From: Planctomyces sp. SH-PL62
GTDB lineage: Bacteria; Planctomycetota; Planctomycetia; Isosphaerales; Isosphaeraceae
Assembly: GCF_001610895.1 (NCBI RefSeq)
Contig: NZ_CP011273.1
Coordinates: forward strand, 5,828,001 to 5,892,000
DNA length: 64,000 nt
Direction: 5' to 3'
A program made the translations under genes and the position numbers. This document shows, one piece after another, positions 63,821-64,000 of the stretch (positions within the stretch are counted from its first letter, which is position 1; each line of letters starts with the position of its first letter). The notes below the pieces were generated by a model. It did no database searches. It was not told the origin of the DNA and was given only the letters and a program-made list of their open reading frames with translations.

Positions 63821-64000
63821 CATTCCCCACCGGCCCCCTCCCCCAGCAGGAAGGCCCTCAGGAACGAGACCTCCACGGCCTGCTGGTAGTCCTGATTCGG
63901 CTTCCTGGCGAATCCGTGGCCCTCGTTCGCGCCGACGACGTACCAGACCGGCACGCCGTTCTCCTTGACCTTCGCGACGAGCTGCTCGGACTCGGAGAGC
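63821..64000 (-). CDS. Prolyl-oligopeptidase-family peptidase, C-terminal part (partial)
   Basis: The visible 59 residues, running off the right edge, read LVAKVKENGVPVWYVVGANE and GHGFARKPNQDYQQAVEVSF. The His in EGHGF is the catalytic His of S9-family alpha/beta-hydrolases, and the rest matches the C-terminal helix of that family. The stop TGA lies at 63821-63823. Bases 63712-63820 between this gene and the FHA-GAF-SpoIIE gene hold no gene. Confidence 0.85.

Noticed and set aside
1-64000. CRISPR array or integrase/attachment-site pair
   Set aside because: No regularly spaced direct repeats of 25-40 bases and no recombinase of the tyrosine or serine type were seen.

Overview
The window comes from a very GC-rich bacterium that is almost certainly a planctomycete, probably of the Isosphaeraceae. 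The evidence is the combination of a DUF1501 protein with a Tat-type leader, a formylglycine sulfatase, a PEP-CTERM protein, two giant PKD/Ig-like surface proteins with the N-terminal LE-x-R-x-x-L-A type sorting motif, an ExbB/ExbD/ExbD/VWA cluster, a Ser/Thr kinase, and an FHA-GAF-SpoIIE phosphatase. No rRNA, tRNA or CRISPR array was recognised.

Layout. 0-4.2 kb: the end of an unknown gene, a terminator-like hairpin, then a tightly overlapping ExbB-ExbD-ExbD-hypothetical-VWA operon. 4.2-8.4 kb: a large Ser/Thr kinase and a secreted purple-acid-phosphatase-like enzyme. 8.4-9.7 kb: a three-gene Panacea / zeta-type kinase / small acidic protein cassette that looks like a toxin-antitoxin module. 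9.8-16.5 kb: secreted proteins of unknown role and an ArnT-like membrane glycosyltransferase. 17.1-22.5 kb: an MBOAT / SGNH / amino-acid adenylation / LpxL-like acyltransferase operon resembling a Dlt or alginate-acetylation system without a carrier protein, followed by a convergent SGNH-TPR membrane protein. 24.3-35.3 kb: a Gfo/Idh/MocA oxidoreductase, then xseA and xseB separated by the two giant surface-protein genes. 35.3-40.2 kb: miaE and an ispA-dxs-nadK run.

40.2-56.1 kb is the most plastic part. Two 1306-bp copies of one IS4-type insertion sequence lie in opposite orientation and bracket about 10 kb carrying the sulfatase, PEP-CTERM, DUF1501, SMP-30-like and MDR dehydrogenase genes. 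The IS copies sit in or against members of a family of imperfect-palindrome, MITE-like repeats (six loci in this window, all in this stretch). Beyond it are a methyltransferase, tilS, a second ArnT-like glycosyltransferase, a large AsmA-like protein, a HAF-repeat secreted protein, the FHA-GAF-SpoIIE phosphatase and the end of a prolyl-oligopeptidase-family gene.

Six reading-frame breaks occur in five genes. All are equivalent to the loss of one G or C, and five of the six lie in G or C runs. This looks like systematic homopolymer shortening in the assembly rather than gene decay, so these genes are annotated as single, probably intact genes.
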